From Canna indica (taxonomy: Eukaryota; Streptophyta; Magnoliopsida; Zingiberales; Cannaceae), in contig CP136890.1 in the NCBI GenBank assembly GCA_034359265.1, forward strand, positions 97,489,501-97,553,500: 64,000 nucleotides of DNA, given 5' to 3'. Made by a program: the position numbers and the translations under genes. This document shows, piece by piece, positions 31,053-42,787 of this stretch; position 1 is the first letter of the stretch, and every line of letters begins with the position of its first letter. The notes below the pieces were generated by a model, which saw nothing but the letters and a program-made list of their open reading frames with translations, was not told the origin of the DNA and made no database searches.

Positions 31053-32881
31053 TTCTGATTGCATACTTGGGTCTCAAAACAGCTCAAATCTTTTTTAGAC
31101 AGATTCTCGACAGCATTCTGCATGCTCCAATGTCATTTTTTGACACTAAACCATCTGGAAGAATTCTAAGTCGGGTAAGGTTCTCATCCTCTCACTTTTG
31201 TCATCATAGAAACATGTACCATATTTCCTTCAATTAATCTGCAATATTATTCTTCTTTATCCTAAATTGCCTGTTAGTAGCTTACAAGTGCTTGTTACAT
31301 TTGAGAGAAAAAATAAATACTCTTTGAGTTGATGTTTGTAAAATACCAAAAAAATCAGTTATTATCATTAAGCAAATATGTCAGAAGCAATTACTAATTT
31401 TCTATCATGTTGACATTGGACTTTGCTTCTTTTCTTTGTTTCAGGCATCATCAGATCAAACCAACATTGATCTCTTCCTCCCATTCTTTGTGGGACTAAC
31501 AGTATCAATGTACATCACTCTGCTAAGCATAATTATTGTAGTATGCCAGGTTGCTTGGCCTACCATCATAGTCATACTTCCATTGGTATGGCTGAATATT
31601 TGGTACAGGGTATGCTCCAACTCTCTTTACCTTCAAAAATTCATCGGCGTCTATGCCTAAGAGAATACATAAGTGTCTGTCTTGTTTGAATTGTTCAGAT
31701 CACGCATAAAGAGTACCTTAAGGTTCTTACTTCCTGCTCTTCTTGCATCCTGTTGGTTGCAGGGTTATTATATTGCAACATCTCGGGAGCTCACTCGACT
31801 TGACTCAATTACAAAAGCACCAGTTATCCATCACTTTTCAGAATCCATTCTTGGCGTCACAACAATCCGTTGTTTCAGGAAGGAAGAGATGTTTAGCCAG
31901 GAGAACCTGAGCAGTGTTGATTCAAGCTTAAGGATGGATTTTCACAACAATGGATCCAATGAGTGGCTAGGGTTCCGATTAGAATTGTTTGATAGTTTTG
32001 TCCTCTGCATCTCAGCTTTGCTCATGACCGTGCTGTGCTCCCTAGCAATTTTATCAAACCAGGTACAAATGAAAATGTAAAATTATATAAATTATTTATC
32101 TGCTGTTGCCTTAAAACTGAAAATATTAGTTTAAAGATGTTGATCAGGTGGATTTGTGAATACATCTTACAGATGGAATGAGGAACAAATCACTCAAGCT
32201 TCCCTTTTCTAACTTTTGGGCATCTAAGATGTCTATGTTATTATCTTGTTTAATTGCATTGCATAACTAAAATGAATGTTGGGCAAAGCACTACAGTAGA
32301 AATCTGGTAATAGATGTTAAGATTTGAATGTCCAGATTGGAAGATCAAAAATAAATATACAAAGGTCTTCTAATGCTTTTGCAATGTAGGTGGCCTGTGA
32401 TTAAATCTGTAACCCTTTGTAGATATCACCATATAATATAAAATTTTGTTGAACTACTACTTAGGGCATGGAGGGCCACCCATCCAACTTTCCACCTTTA
32501 GTTCCTAACCTACTTCATGAGCCATGTTATGTCTAGCTTAACTAAATCCTATATGGTGTTTTACAATAAGTCAAGTTGAAATATTGTTTTCTTTAATACA
32601 GTTCTTGCATGTTGAGTTGCCTGTAAATGCATTTCAATTTCCAATGAGTTTCCAGAAACTGATGTTGTTTTTTGTTCCGTGCAGAATATGTTGGTCTCTC
32701 CCTCAATTCTGTAGTTTTTTGGTCAATTTGGATTTGTTGCTTCATAGAGAACCGGATGGTTTCAGTTGAAAGAATAAGGCAGTTCACCAACATTCCCTCT
32801 GAGGCAGCTTGGAGGGTTAAAGATTGTCTTCCATCTCCACATTGGCCCACCCATGGAAATATTGAAATAAGAGATCTTAAG
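31053..32881 (+). pseudogene. ABCC4/ABCC14-like ABC transporter fragment A
   Basis: Four exon remnants (31053-31174, 31445-31609, 31763-32062, 32685-32881) encode part of the second transmembrane domain of a plant MRP-type ABCC transporter: [54 protein letters not shown] and [20 protein letters not shown]. The first exon is cut at 31,053, at the junction with EF1B downstream DNA, and nothing follows the fourth. Both nucleotide-binding domains are absent. A 5-bp tandem duplication (gtgct gtgct, 32,030-32,039) shifts the frame near the end of exon 3. Family membership is firm; ABCC4 versus ABCC14 is a best guess. Confidence 0.85.
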
Positions 32882-33650
32882 GTTATTTATACAACTATAT
32901 TGTTTCTTTGCCTTCTTTTACTATAAATAGAGTAGTTAGAACTTTCTGGGTACTTTGAGAAGCTGAAGAGCTACTTGTAATCGTCATTCTGAAACACCAT
33001 CATTTTTTAATGAACGATTACCTAAAAATCAACGAACAATTGTATTCAAGTTCATAGTTTTGTAATTCTTACATTTCTAGTTCAGTTGCTCTTTTGTTCT
33101 TTTCTTTTTCAAGTTGAGAATATGAGTACTGAAGCAGAAAACATTCTTCTGTTTTCTTCAGGTTGTTCTGGTGATGTATTAGCCATAATGTGTTATGTGT
33201 TAATTTTGATTCATCTTTTAGATACACTCATTAGCCAACAAGTCTTATATAGATTGTTGTATTATATAAATTTTAATCAAAATTTAACTTGAAACCCATC
33301 TAATCAATGTGCTGCCTTTCATTATGTATATGATTTATTTTAGGAATCACGCATGGGCATTTATTATTTGTTGAAATGTGATTAGCTTCTCTTTGTTGTT
33401 CAAATGTTTGGGCTAGTCGTGAACCCATTGTAGCACAAATGGTAATAACATCGTGTACATATTCAGTAGTTTTGTGGTTTAAACCCGTGTATAATCGCTT
33501 AATGCGTCTTTTCCAATTTGTGTGGTATTGTCTTCGCCTTGTGGTGTCTTAATTGGTCTTGGACCCAATAAGTTGATTCTTCTAATAGAATGCTACGGAT
33601 TTAAGTTGATTATCCTTTTCACAACTCTCCTCTTATTCTAATAAATCTTA

Positions 33651-33875
33651 GGGTAAATTATACTGATCTCTTCTGAAGTTTAGTGAAATTACATTGATCC
33701 CTCTCTATTTGTCCAGGTTACAATCACCTCCCTTAAGTAATTTTTGAGTAATTATTTTAGGGGAGATATGTGTAATAATTTATAAAACTCAAGAGAGGTT
33801 TGTGTAATCTTTTACAAAACTCAGAAGGATATAAGATAAAATTACAAATAGATGGGAGGTCAGTGTAATTTACCC
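33651..33875. mobile_element. short MITE with gggtaaatta termini
   Basis: The left end gggtaaattatactga and the right end tcagtgtaatttaccc form near-perfect terminal inverted repeats 225 bp apart. The interior has further inverted similarity around a centre near 33,760 and no coding capacity. No clear target-site duplication was resolved, so the superfamily is open. Confidence 0.65.
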
Positions 33876-34609
33876 ATTTATATTGCTACAATCTTTTTGA
33901 TAGATTCTTTAAACAAAAGAAAACTTCTAATATCTCAATGAGTAATTCATTCCCTAAAAATCAAGTTTTCCCTAATTTAATTTTCCGCGGAATGACTCTT
34001 ATGCCCTAACTGTATATAAACAGAAAATTATGATTGAATTACAATGTTAGATCAAATCTTTTGTATTCATTTATCTGCAATTATTATATTTTTAAAATAC
34101 CTGACCACTAAGATTGATTGATTCAATATGTTTGATCGTGGATCAAAACATAGTTCAATCTGATTCAAATTAGGTTTACAAAATTAAAAGGCTAAAACCC
34201 GACCAAATTTGGTGTAAACCATGTAAAAATTGATTGAATTCTTCAAAACTAATTTACATGAACCAAAAAAAAAAATCTAAAATTTTAAACCATTTATTGG
34301 AACTGATTGAATTGATTGGATCAAAAAAGTGCTTGTTTAAAACAATGGACTGAATTGATTGAGCCAAAAAGAAGTTGGATATAGTGACATGTTTATTTTG
34401 TAGAACATAGAAGAATTTGATAGGAGACAAATTTTAATTCTGTATTTGCTTGACGTATGGATTAAAAAAATTAGAAAAAATAATAATAATATTATATTCA
34501 ATATACATCGGATAACAATCTAACACTCTCATTTGTTATCTTATGTTATAAATATCTCATATATCCTATCCTATCCTATCAAGTGAAATCGATCGATTAC
34601 TAAGTATGA

Positions 34610-34693
34610 GTATGATATCTCATCGTATTCTATCCAATCGGATCGCTAAGAGAATGATATCTCATCGTATTCTATCCAATCGGATCGCCAAGA
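34610..34693. repeat. 42-bp tandem repeat, two copies
   Basis: Two adjacent copies share atgatatctcatcgtattct and catccaatcggatcg-like continuations, ending gctaaga and gccaaga. They follow a short run of tcctatcctatcc. No function is apparent. Confidence 0.7.
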
Positions 34694-35245
34694 GAACGTG
34701 TTTGTTTCACGTTTGTTTGCTATGCAAAGATTTCCAACTTTAAATCAAGTCACTCTAGTGGAATTTTGGCCACAAAGAAGGCATGGTAATTGTACGTTCT
34801 TGGCATAATAATTGAATCAAGTTATGATATAGTCAACCATCAAATTGAGTCCATTGAGAAGAATGTGATAAGTTACTTGGCCACCAAGAAAGAAAGAAAG
34901 AGACGACTTGAGCCCTAAACCTTTGGAATTAAATGGCGAATGGAATGTTGAGAAATTTGCACACTTTTAACATTGCAGACAATTCCCTGTTCTCACTCGT
35001 TCCACGAGTTCTTAAAATAGATGGATTCATGGTTGACTTGTTCTTCATTTTTAATCAAAGAACTATATAAGTTTACGATGGAAGGGTAGAGAGAGCATTT
35101 TTTATATATATTTTGGGATGCCAATTAGGGGTGTGCTTGGATTCATTGTTTAAGATTTGCCAAAGATGTTTGCTATTTTCTAGTTGTACAAACATGGTTT
35201 CTTTGGTTGTTTCATTCACTTAAGACTGCATTTTCTTGTTTGCAG

Positions 35246-36143
35246 CTGGAAAGTCTTCAGTACTTCTTGATGTGAAACCTTGGGATGATGAAACAGACAT
35301 GAAAAAGCTTGAAGAAGCTGTAAGGAGCATCCAAATGGAGGGTTTGCTGTGGGGAGCCTGTATGTATTCTTTCTCTGAAATAATAATGGGCTTAGTTTTA
35401 ATTAATTATCATTTTTATTAGTCTCTTGATAGAAACATTTATTAACTAATGCTGTTTGTATTTGGTTAACATGCAGCAAAACTGGTTCCTGTTGGTTATG
35501 GCATTAAAAAATTGCAGATCATGATGACCATTGTTGATGATTTGGTTTCTGTTGATACCCTAATTGAGGAGCAACTCTGTGCTGAACCAGCCAATGAGTA
35601 CATCCAGAGCTGTGATATTGTGGCATTCAACAAAATATGTGAGTAATTAGCTTAACTTTGATGCATGTATTGTTTAATATCACAGATAGGCTTTATGAAA
35701 AGAGATCATACCACTAGGTTGCTATTTGGTCCCTTAAACACTTCGATCATGATGTCCAAAGCTTTTATCTGTCATTTGTTTCTTTGTTGTGGTAAACTAG
35801 GATTAACCATAACTGTATTTTTATTATTTTAAGCCTTTATTTGGTAATTATAATTTTAAATTTGGGATGGGGATGATATAATCTGTCATGAAATCTATGT
35901 TTCTTTATGTTTGTCCCCACTTGGATTTTAATCCTTTTAATCATTGATGCACAATTTATCTCTATCTAATCTCTTTTTGTTTCTACTTGCCAAATACTAG
36001 AGCTAATTACTGTTTGCTTTTTTCACTGCTCAAAAATAGACCTTTTCAAAGCTTCTAGTTTATTGCATGGCTTCATATGCATAAAATCAATTTTTTGTTG
36101 CACACAAGAATTGTGACTGATTCTAGGTTTTTCTGTTGCAGGA
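35246..36143 (+). pseudogene. EF1B fragment B (last three exons only)
   Basis: Exons 35246-35359, 35477-35638 and 36142-36143 encode the same eEF1B beta exchange-domain segment as fragment A, with Val at the position where A has Ile. The 5' exons and promoter are missing. Upstream DNA is unrelated to EF1B beyond 35,140. It is a truncated, non-functional copy. Confidence 0.85.
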
Positions 36144-36769
36144 TTATTCTTCTGCTTGGAGACTAGCTGGAAGGCCCTAGTTTTGTGTGTTTAATTTCGA
36201 ACAATGGTTTTGTGGACTGTGAGACCCACTTTTTTCTCTAATTTTTAGTAGACAAGAAGTCAGTTCATGTTTTGGACTTAATGTAGTGAATCTTTTTTCA
36301 GGATATTAAATATCTATTATTATGCTATTGGTCATCCGAGTTTGTTATTGACTTATTTCTGCATTCAATACTGGTGCGTGAAATGTTATGGTCTTGTTAA
36401 GTTAACTTATTGTTGTGCAAATATCATCTCATGTCTTCTTTTTCTTCCAACTTTAACACCTTAAAGTTGATGGCGATAAATATCTGCCTCCACGTCTATA
36501 TCTGAGCGCATTTCTGTAATGCATATTGGATTATAATATCTTTCTGTGGCATATATTAAATTGAACTTCTGTATTATAACGTGCGTTGGATTCTTTTTAT
36601 GTAAGAAAATTGGGGCTGGCTCACTGTGTCGGTATTGCGTAGATTCATTAGCATTTGAATATGTAGATTTGGTTTGCGATTGCATGCAGAGGTGACATAA
36701 GATAGTGATGTGAAAAAAATAATTAATTAATATATATAGGTGACATAAGATAGTGATGTGAAAATAATA

Positions 36770-36775
<6 letters not shown>

Positions 36776-36864
<89 letters not shown>
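36776..36864. repeat. long (TA)n tract in module B
   Basis: About 90 bp of almost pure alternating TA lies between the duplicated agatagtgatgtgaaaa segment and the gtgaagttcaatagg segment. The corresponding site in E (about 63,441-63,461) has a much shorter tract, so it has changed length since duplication. Confidence 0.9.
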
Positions 36865-36868
<4 letters not shown>

Positions 36869-37791
36869 AAGTTCAATAGGAGAAAAATATTTTTTCTATT
36901 AATAATAAGTTGAATATCAAACTATTTGATCTAAAAAAATTAATATATGACTTCATATCGTAGATCTCATTATAAGACTCTAAATATTTAGAATTAAATT
37001 TTTGATAGTTAGAGATCTTGTAAATAAGAAGACATTATAGTTGAACACAAAAATATTTTTAATATTAGCATATTATTTAATCAAGGGACTTAGGCCCATA
37101 GTCTTTGAAATATTGAAAATATGAGTATTTTGAGTTCTTTTAATATGTTTGGTTTGTGAGAGTTTTATGTTTATTTATGCTAATTATTGAATACTTCAAT
37201 GCATGTTTAATAATTTATATTCTATTATCACAAATTATATATATGTGTTCAATGTGTTTTGAGACTCGATATCATATTGAATTAAGTTGTCCCTTAATTG
37301 ATACCATATTTGAGTCTGGGCGACACGATGATTTTGATTATCTATTTGCATATTTGAGACTCGATGTCATATGAATCAAGTTGTCCACTGATTGACACCA
37401 TATTTGAGTATAGGGATATGATGGTTTTTTGAATCATACGCTTTCTCTTGTCGAAAGATATATATAGAAGGAAATGTATGAGGATTGATAATGAAAATAG
37501 CACTATTCTTATCGGATCATTTTGAGTACTGTTTTCATGCTACACTCCACACCAATGATAATTGTCAACTATGTCAATGGTATTCGTGACCATGAGAAGT
37601 CTTATGTCCAGGAATGACGTGATGACTGCTATGATCCAATATTATTAGTTTGTTAATAAGAGTCTTAATAAGTGTTGCATCTTGGATCATATTTTTTCTT
37701 GTGATCATATTTTTGTGATTAACCCGAGTCATTTTTTAAATGAATATTTTCAAATTATAGTTATGCAATTGACCTTGCCCAAGTGAAAGAA

Positions 37792-38233
37792 TGTTAGAAT
37801 ATTTTTTAATTAATATATATATATATATTAAATATATTTTTTGTGGGCTATGGTCAATTGTGGTTTTTGATTTAAACGGGTTAATCTTATGATCCTATTT
37901 AAGATGCATATTAGCTCATTTAATTTTGATCCATGTGATATGAGCTTGAAACACTTAATATTGATTGATGTGATTAGTCAAGTGTAGGCCCGATTAATAA
38001 AGCCCGTGATGGAGATGGCTCATTTAATCAATTATAAATAGATGCTAGGTTCCCTCTACACACATGATAGAATCAGGGTTTAAAAACCCTAGCTCATTGT
38101 TGCTTTCCCCATCAAAACAGAGCATTTTGAGAAATTGATGTAAAGGAAGATCTAACTATTCTTGGAGACTCAGAAAATTACTTCCGCTATATTTCTATCT
38201 CTTCAAGTAAGATCTTTCCTTTATCTATTTACA
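37792..38233 (+). mobile_element. LTR-like element fragment (left arm)
   Basis: The block starts TGTTAGAAT directly after a purine-rich stretch (aagtgaaaga, 37,781-37,790, polypurine-tract-like) and ends atttaca at 38,233, followed by attggtat, which resembles the start of an initiator-Met-tRNA primer site. It contains a TATA-like aattataaatag near 38,030. Size (442 bp), TG...CA ends and context fit a Copia-type LTR. The DNA at 37,212-37,791 may be internal sequence but has no recognisable protein. Confidence 0.5.
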
Positions 38234-38269
38234 ATTGGTATTCTTAAATTCATGTAATTTTTTTTTTTC

Positions 38270-38425
38270 TTACAATGGGCCAGCACGGTGCGCGGGCCGT
38301 GCTCGGCCCGCGTTTCGTGTTGAGAACGGCCCGCGTGCCCAGGAGGCGAGCTCGGCCCGTCTCCTGGGCACAGCCGTGCCGGGCCAAGCACAGCCCAAAT
38401 CCGGGCCGGGCCCATGCCGCCTATG
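38270..38425. mobile_element. GC-rich inverted-repeat fragment (left arm)
   Basis: This is a very GC-rich island made of gggcc- and gcccg-containing motifs in both orientations (gggccgtgctcggcccg, gggccgggcccatgcc), in sharp contrast to its AT-rich surroundings. Such subterminal GGGCC/GGCCC arrays occur at ends of some hAT-like elements. Only one end is present here, so the assignment is tentative. A second copy lies at about 61,822-61,977. Confidence 0.4.
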
Positions 38426-38579
38426 GACGACATGGGCATTTCAGAGGAGATTATATCCAATCACGAAATCGAACGAGCAATAATGAATTGAAATACAGAA
38501 CCAAAGTTCTGGAGATGACAAACCTTATTGAAATGAGCTTGACACTACTCAGGGCACCCGTAATTACCCGCAGATCGGG

Positions 38580-39905
38580 CTATAAAGGATGTTAAACCGC
38601 CTCGAGCAAGGGCCTGCAGGATTCAGAATGACATCAGAATGGGGAAGAAGGCGCACATTGATGCCGGAAAGTCTGGTTGGTGGGCCCCGACAATGCAAGA
38701 GGTGTGGATGAGGCGTGAAGGAAAGCATTGCGGGTTACCAGATACTACCGGGGTCGCTTGTGGACAGATTCGAGGGATATTATAGAAATATCAGTGGGCC
38801 CCTTTAACCTGGCGCAGGTTATGCAAGTAGGTAGGTTTTACTCGGTACAGACAGGCACTAAACTTCGATGACGGTGGCTCCATACGGCTAGAACTTTAGT
38901 ATAGTGTGGATGCATTTCTTGAATTATGAGAGGAGAACGTACGAACGAACAAATACAAAACTCTGGAAAGCACAAAACAACATCAAGGAGTGAGCACAAC
39001 AGTGGGAAGGAAGGGTTGGGAAGAGCTGGCTTGTTAAGCCCTTTGCCAGCTCAACTTGGATGGGGAATTCCACAGGCCCCCGAGGGGGTCATAACCGTGT
39101 GATTTATCAATTGCACGATAAAAAGAAAAGAAAAAAGAAGCAAAAAAGAAAAGAAAAAGAGACAGAGCAGGGCAGTGGGTAGAGCTGGTAACCGATTCCC
39201 CCTTTACTAAAGAATCGATTCCCATCTCCACTTAACAGCAGTCCCCCCAAGCCCCCAAGGAGGATGTCACAACCAACAACAACAATTTAACCAACAAGAG
39301 AAGAGGAAAGGACACCATTCCTCCACTACGCTCACTACCGGAAACCCCCTGTCCGCTCCCACTGCGTTACCACTACGGTACGCTGGCAAGAGTTCCCTAC
39401 TGGCTAGGGGGAGTACGCCCAATCATAGATGTTTGGGCTCCGCCTTTCGGTCATCACGAAGTGCTGATCTCCAGGTCGCCTTCGTCCCAACCCTACGGTG
39501 AAGTCAGGTGTGTACTGCTCTCTTACCGATAGGTATCATAAAATAAGCCATGAATTGGAAGCCCGCCTTTTTTTTTATCATGCGCAAGTTCCAAAGAGAG
39601 ATTGAAAATCTGAGATTTACGTAAGAATAGTGTTCGTTGAAGGGCACCAAAGTGCAAAAAATGCAGGGAAATCAATTGTCTTTCCGATCATATGTGAACA
39701 CGGAGGCAAGAACGACATCCTATTTTCATCTAGTTCGGTTGACTTCTTTCGCGAGAGTGCATCCTCAACCCATTCCACATAACCGGTGGTGTAGGAAAAT
39801 GAATCCAATTCGATGAAGGAGCAAGCGGAGGGCCTACACGCGCTAGCGCACTTTTCGTTTTCTCGCTTGGGAAACTTCAGAAAGGGCTGCCAAAATGCAT
39901 ACATC
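38580..39905. other. organelle-like (probably mitochondrial) insertion, left arm copy
   Basis: The base composition is close to balanced, unlike the AT-rich neighbours, and changes abruptly at both ends. It carries a 96-codon minus-strand ORF (39,617-39,907; MMYAFWQPFLKFPKRE, then RPSACSFIELDSFSY) and stretches such as gctagcgcacttttcg and ggctccgcctttcggtc, which I associate with plant mitochondrial intergenic DNA. This is recognition from memory, not a database result. A mirror copy occupies about 60,342-61,660. I would call it a nuclear mitochondrial segment. Confidence 0.45.
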
Positions 39906-40916
39906 AACTTGACAAAAAATCATAAAAAAATAAAATTAAAATTAAAATTAGATTTGAGAATAAAATTAGAAATAAAAATAAAATAATTTGAGAATAAAAT
40001 TAGAATTAAAAATAAAATGAAAAAGAAAAACAAAGAAAAAACAAAATAATTAAAAAGAAATTAAGAATAAAGAAAAGTTTGAAATCAATTTTTTGATTTG
40101 GGAATAAAACTAGAGTTAAAAATAAAATGAAAAAGAAAACCAAAGAACAAACAAAATAATTAAAAGAAATAAAATGAAAAAAATATTAAAAAAATGCAGC
40201 GCTGAGACTACCGTGCAAAATATTAAAAAAATAGAAATGAGAGCTCTGAGGTTGCTATCGTACCGCCCACTCCGACAATTTCCAAAATTACTAATTGGTA
40301 GATGTACTATTGTGGGGACACGTACGCATTTAGTCAATTCACTTATCGATCATGTGACGATGTGAATAGCATAAACAAAATAAGATTCATTTTTGATGGT
40401 CACGTTGTATATTATCTAAAAATTTAGGATTTAATTCTTAGTATCATCGCCTATAATAATTTTTTTTTTATTTTTAGAAAAATAAAATTTTGATTAACCC
40501 CTGACATTCAAAACCATAAAAGTCATCGACCCCTTTAATAAAAAGGATGGATTTGATCATGTTGGAGATCGAAGAAGAGAAACCTAGTTAATTAGTAAAG
40601 ACTCAATAATTTCATCCTAAGGATGAAGTCAACAAGCAAGAAATTAAGAGACTATACAATTAATGACGCCAATTCCACATCTAGCTCTTTAATTAATTAT
40701 ATATACACGTCAATTCTCTCAACCAGATAACAAAACAAAATAAAAGAAGCTTAAAATAATTGGAGTTCAATTCAAAGTAATTTCCAAGACAAAAAAGAAT
40801 CCCAAACTAGAGTACCGAATAGATTCAGAACCAATTAAAATTGACCTAATTGGATATGTTCCGGATAGATTTGAATTAAATTCGAGTAGAGTCCGAGACA
40901 AAAATTTAGGAACAAA
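39906..40916. other. AT-rich low-complexity interval, left arm
   Basis: The first 250 bp are almost entirely A-rich repeats of aaaataaaatta type; the rest is anonymous AT-rich DNA. I see no gene. The mirror copy (59,330-60,341) differs by small indels in the homopolymer-rich part. Confidence 0.6.
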
Positions 40917-41750
40917 TTAAAATCGGTTTCGATCCTGAATCCAACACATCGGGTATAATGTTGGAATTTGTATATTTACATATTTCGGAACATGGTACCA
41001 TGTTGGAACTTGTATATTTATATGTTCCAGAACAACAGAGTACCATGTTGGAATATGTTCATTTACATATTTCAAAATAGATTCCAACAAGGTACTCGAA
41101 ACCTGTATCCTGAAAATTATATATGAACATGTTCCAACATGGTATCCGAAATTGAAATTAGAATATGTGATTTCGAGGTAGGGTCCGATTTCAAGTTCCA
41201 ATAGGGTAGTGTCTAGTTCCAAAATTTAAGAATCGATATTATACAAAATAGAATTTTAATATCGTAAAAAATATAGAATATTCGAACTCGCTCATCCCTA
41301 CCCCAAACTCACGTATACGTCAATACGTAGTCTTCACACAAGTGCGTATAGATCCTGATTCCTGGATATTGAATTAAATAGTTGCGTTGCACCCAAGCCA
41401 TCTTATTTTATTCCACACTCACTGATTTGTTCATTTACAGATTTCAAAACAGATTCCAACAGGGTACTCGAAACCTGTACCCTGAAAATTATATATGAAC
41501 ATGTTCCAACATGGTATCCGGAATTGAAATTAGAATATGTGGCTTCGAGGTAGGGTCCGATTTCAAGTTCCAATAGGATAGAATCTAGTTCCAAAATTTA
41601 AGAATCGATCTTATACAAAATAGAATTTTAATATCGTAAAAAATATAGAATATTCGAATCCGCTGATCCCTACCCCAAACTCACGTATACGTCAATACGT
41701 AGTCTTCACACAAGTGCGTATAGATCCTGATCCCTATCCTACATCTTCGA
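40917..41750. repeat. tandem duplication of about 375-400 bp, left arm
   Basis: Two copies in direct orientation share the segment with tctattttgtataa, accatgttggaac and gacgtatacgtgagtttgg (all as reverse complement here). They encode similar 63- and 101-codon minus ORFs beginning MELD, which reflect repeat structure rather than a gene. Within the longer copy, a shorter unit (ttccaacatggtac and variants) is itself iterated. Confidence 0.75.
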
Positions 41751-42176
41751 ATAAGATCACATAACTACATCTATTTTTGCTCGCAAATTCACATGTGCAA
41801 TAACCGATCTGAGAGGATGAAATTCATGAAGCAAGGACGATATCGACGACTTTAGATTGACAGATCGAAATCAAGATCAACGAGAATAGTAAAAAAAGAA
41901 AAAAGGTGAAAAAATCGCTACCATACTGATTTTGGGACCCTGAAACATTCACAATAGACCTACAAATGTAATTGAAATGATAACCTATGCCCGTCTAATC
42001 CAAACATAGAGTCTGCAAATCTTCGTCAGAATATGGCCTAGCCTAATGCGCCATCCGAAAAACGAAAAAACCCTTCCTAATACAGTGATACTAGCTCAAA
42101 CAGATTAATTCAAGAGCAAAGGGGGTTAAGGATTACATACGCGGCCATCTCCTTGCACTCGATCTGGATCTGGATT
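41740..42176 (-). pseudogene. eS12 exon 2 / EF1B intron 1 mosaic, left arm copy
   Basis: On the minus strand eS12 exon 2 (42,169-42,141, with ATGGCCGC before the donor gtatgtaatcc) and part of eS12 intron 2 run without break into the middle of EF1B intron 1 (gatttcgatctgtcaatc and on to ttattcgaagatgtagg). It is attached to the end of the ABCC fragment C. It carries a start codon but no further eS12 exon. Confidence 0.75.
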
Positions 42177-42787
42177 AATCTATAGTTTGAACCACAAAAC
42201 TACTGAATATGTACACGATGTTATTACCATTTGTGCTACAATGGGTTCACGACTAGCCCAAACATTTGAACAACAAAGAGAAGCTAATCACATTTCAACA
42301 AATAATAAATGCCCATGCGTGATTCCTAAAATAAATCATATACATAATGAAAGGCAGCACATTGATTAGATGGGTTTCAAGTTAAATTTTGATTAAAATT
42401 TATATAATACAACAATCAATATAAGACTTGTTGGCTAATGAGTGTATCTAAAAGATGAATCAAAATTAACACATAACACATTACGGCTAATACATCACCA
42501 GAACAACCTGAAGAAAACAGAAGAATGTTTTCTGCTTCAGTACTCATATTCTCAACTTGAAAAAGAAAAGAACAAAAGAGCAACTGAACTAGAAATGTAA
42601 GAATTACAAAACTATGAACTTGAATACAATTGTTCGTTGATTTTTAGGTAATCGTTAATTAAAAAATGATGGTGTTTTAGAATGACGATTACAAGTAGCT
42701 CTTCAGCTTCTCAAAGTACCCAGAAAGTTCTAACTACTCTATTTATAGTAAAAGAAGGCAAAGAAACAATATAGTTGTATAAATAAC

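Larger units (their letters stand above)
29122..33481 (+). repeat. duplicated module A (EF1B 3' part plus ABCC fragment)
   Basis: This 4.36-kb block matches 53,699-58,058 at a constant offset of 24,577 bp from end to end, so there is no net insertion or deletion, and only scattered substitutions were noticed. Its left border falls inside EF1B intron 5, directly against the LINE. Its right border lies in the ABCC downstream DNA at gttttgtggtt. Modules B, C, D and E share parts of it. Confidence 0.85.
33482..35139. other. unique AT-rich spacer between modules A and B
   Basis: Apart from the MITE and the short tandem repeat listed separately, I see no gene here. It is not repeated elsewhere in the window, so it marks where module A ends and module B begins. 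Confidence 0.6.
35140..37211 (+). repeat. duplicated module B (EF1B 3' part and downstream DNA)
   Basis: Module B matches A from the EF1B intron-5 region, starting slightly further upstream (attcattgtttaag is shared with D), through the downstream DNA to gcatgtttaat at 37,211. There A continues into ABCC but B continues into LTR-type sequence. B and E share a 45-bp local duplication (agatagtgatgtgaaaa twice, 36,693-36,765 in B) that A, C and D lack, so B and E form one sub-lineage. Confidence 0.85.

Noticed and set aside
40917..41594. Similar ORFs starting MELD (also at 58,651-59,328)
   Set aside because: They follow the tandem repeat units, contain iterated motifs and have no recognisable protein family.
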